From Nocardia wallacei (GTDB lineage Bacteria; Actinomycetota; Actinomycetes; Mycobacteriales; Mycobacteriaceae), in NCBI RefSeq assembly GCF_029868745.1, contig NZ_JARWOP010000271.1, positions 34,263 to 98,262 on the forward strand: 64,000 nt of DNA, written 5' to 3'. Shown piece after piece: positions 63,120 through 64,000 of this stretch (within the stretch, counting starts at the first letter, position 1; each line of letters opens with the position of its first letter). The notes beneath the pieces were generated by a model that ran no database searches, had not been told where the DNA came from, and saw only the letters and a list, made by a program, of their open reading frames with translations. The position numbers and the translations under genes were made by a program.

Positions 63120-63827
63120 TCAGCTGGGCCGCAACATCGGCGGGTGCAGCACTCGGGCGGGCCCGGCCCGGAACAGCTGGGCCGGGCGGCCGCCGCCCAC
63201 GGTGGTGCGTCCGGTCGGCTCCACGAAACCCGGTGTGCTGGTGACCTTCCGGTGGAAATTGCGGGGATCGATGCTGGTCCCCCACACCACCTCGTATACC
63301 CGGCGCAGCTCGGCGACGGTGAATTCGGGCGCGCAGAACGCCCTCGCCAGTGGCGTGTACTCGAGTTTGGCGCGCGCCCGCTCCACGCCGTCGGTCAGGA
63401 TCCGGCGATGGTCGAAGGCCACCCGCCCCCGCTCCACCAACAGTTCCTCCACCGACCAGATGGCCGCCGCCGACGCGTCCGGACCGGCTTGCGGCGCGGG
63501 CAGATTCGGCACCAGCGCGAGATAGGCGGTGCTGATCACCCGACCGCGCGGGTCGCGCCCGGGTTCGCCGTAGGTCGCCAGTTGCTCGAGATGCAGGCGG
63601 TCGGCCCGGATTCCCGTCTCCTCCCGCAACACTCGCACCGCCGCCGCCGACAGGCTCTCGTCCTGCTGCACGAATCCGCCGGGCAGCGCCCACCTTCCGC
63701 GATAGGGCGCGAACAGCCGCTGGATCAGCAGTGCGCACAGCGTGTCGTTGGTCGACCGCCGGGCGCCGAGGGTCAGCACGACCAGATCCACCCCCACCGC
63801 GGCATTGAGGCGAAAAGCATTGCCCAT
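63120..63827 (-). CDS. NrtR-family Nudix-like transcriptional regulator
   Basis: A 235-residue protein with an N-terminal Nudix domain and a C-terminal winged helix, the NrtR layout. The Nudix box is GGFVQQDESLSAAAVRVLREETGI: the Gly, first Glu and EE are kept, but the Glu after Arg in the REU element is Val, so hydrolase activity is doubtful. The C-terminal part EFTVAELRRVYEVVWGTSID then NFHRKV is the DNA-binding unit. NrtR proteins usually sense ADP-ribose-type ligands and control NAD or sugar genes; no such gene is in view. ATG at 63827. It is convergent with the tandem-TetR gene (six-base gap). Confidence 0.87.
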   Translation of the reverse strand: MGNAFRLNAAVGVDLVVLTLGARRSTNDTLCALLIQRLFAPYRGRWALPGGFVQQDESLSAAAVRVLREETGIRADRLHLEQLATYGEPGRDPRGRVISTAYLALVPNLPAPQAGPDASAAAIWSVEELLVERGRVAFDHRRILTDGVERARAKLEYTPLARAFCAPEFTVAELRRVYEVVWGTSIDPRNFHRKVTSTPGFVEPTGRTTVGGGRPAQLFRAGPARVLHPPMLRPS

Positions 63828-63841
63828 GGCCGCGATTGTAT

Positions 63842-63856
63842 TCGTCAGAATGACGA
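63842..63856. promoter_or_regulatory. Perfect inverted repeat upstream of the NrtR-like gene
   Basis: TCGTCA-GAA-TGACGA, six-base arms around three bases, 15-29 bases upstream of the ATG. The position suits an autoregulatory operator. No known NrtR consensus was matched. Confidence 0.5.
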
Positions 63857-64000
63857 TAAGCAGTGCGATCGAATGGCGGCAAGGAGTGCGCGAGGGAATG
63901 GGGGATCCCGGGAGTGGTGGCCCCGGGGGGGGGGCGCCGCACCCCGCCCCCCCCCCCGCCCCCCCCCCCCGGGCCGCGGCGGGGATGCTGACGGGGCGGG
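63857..64000. other. Window end with G/C homopolymer runs, no gene
   Basis: After about 40 ordinary bases the sequence becomes G/C-only low complexity: ten G at 63925-63934, eleven C at 63947-63957 and twelve C at 63959-63970. Nothing else in the window is like this. Low-quality sequence or a contig end is the simplest reading. Confidence 0.6.

Overview
The window reads as chromosome of a high-GC actinobacterium of the Mycobacteriales, most like Nocardia (Rhodococcus is the next guess). The reasons are strong GC-biased codon use with many GTG starts, a complete mce lipid-import operon (two YrbE permeases, six Mce proteins, one Mce-associated protein), a leucine-catabolic cluster in the order known from Mycobacterium tuberculosis Rv2498c-Rv2502c, and a giant multimodular NRPS. 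No rRNA, tRNA, CRISPR array or transposase was seen.

Region 1 (1-37648, minus strand) is one uninterrupted NRPS reading frame of more than 12,500 codons that still runs off the left edge. It starts at about 37648 and encodes eleven modules: C-A-T five times, C-A-T-E, C-A-T four times, then C-A-T-E with the last epimerase cut by the window edge. All eleven carrier-protein serines fall in the same reading register, so no frameshift separates the modules. By-eye specificity codes give Ser for modules 4 and 7, Thr for module 5, and hydrophobic residues for 3, 6 and 11; residues 6 and 11 should be D-configured. The other modules have codes I cannot assign. Very long plus-strand open frames here are antisense shadows. 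Inside the Ser adenylation domain of module 7 sits a 68-bp palindromic repeat that keeps the frame open and adds about 27 residues relative to the paralogous Ser domain of module 4.

Region 2 (37649-39262) holds the NRPS upstream region with a direct repeat, a cobM methyltransferase and a PPOX-fold flavin or F420 protein. Region 3 (39312-49195, minus) is a tightly packed cluster: carboxylase beta and alpha subunits, acyl-CoA dehydrogenase, MaoC-type hydratase, CitE-type lyase and acetoacetyl-CoA synthetase, followed by a NarL-type histidine kinase and response regulator. Together these cover isovaleryl-CoA to acetyl-CoA plus acetoacetyl-CoA (leucine degradation), with possible itaconate or citramalyl-CoA use. 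A divergent TetR gene (49290) with palindromic sequences between it and accD is the likely regulator.

Region 4 (49903-51494, minus) has an SRPBCC protein and a DUF2236/MpaB-like protein. Region 5 (51764-63113, plus) is the mce operon, headed by two tiny overlapping membrane-protein genes and followed by a tandem-TetR regulator resembling Mce3R. The DUF2236 gene and the mce operon diverge from one intergenic region in which both promoters carry the same 19-bp motif. The right end holds a convergent NrtR-like Nudix regulator with a palindrome in front of it, then G/C homopolymer runs that look like poor sequence or a contig end.
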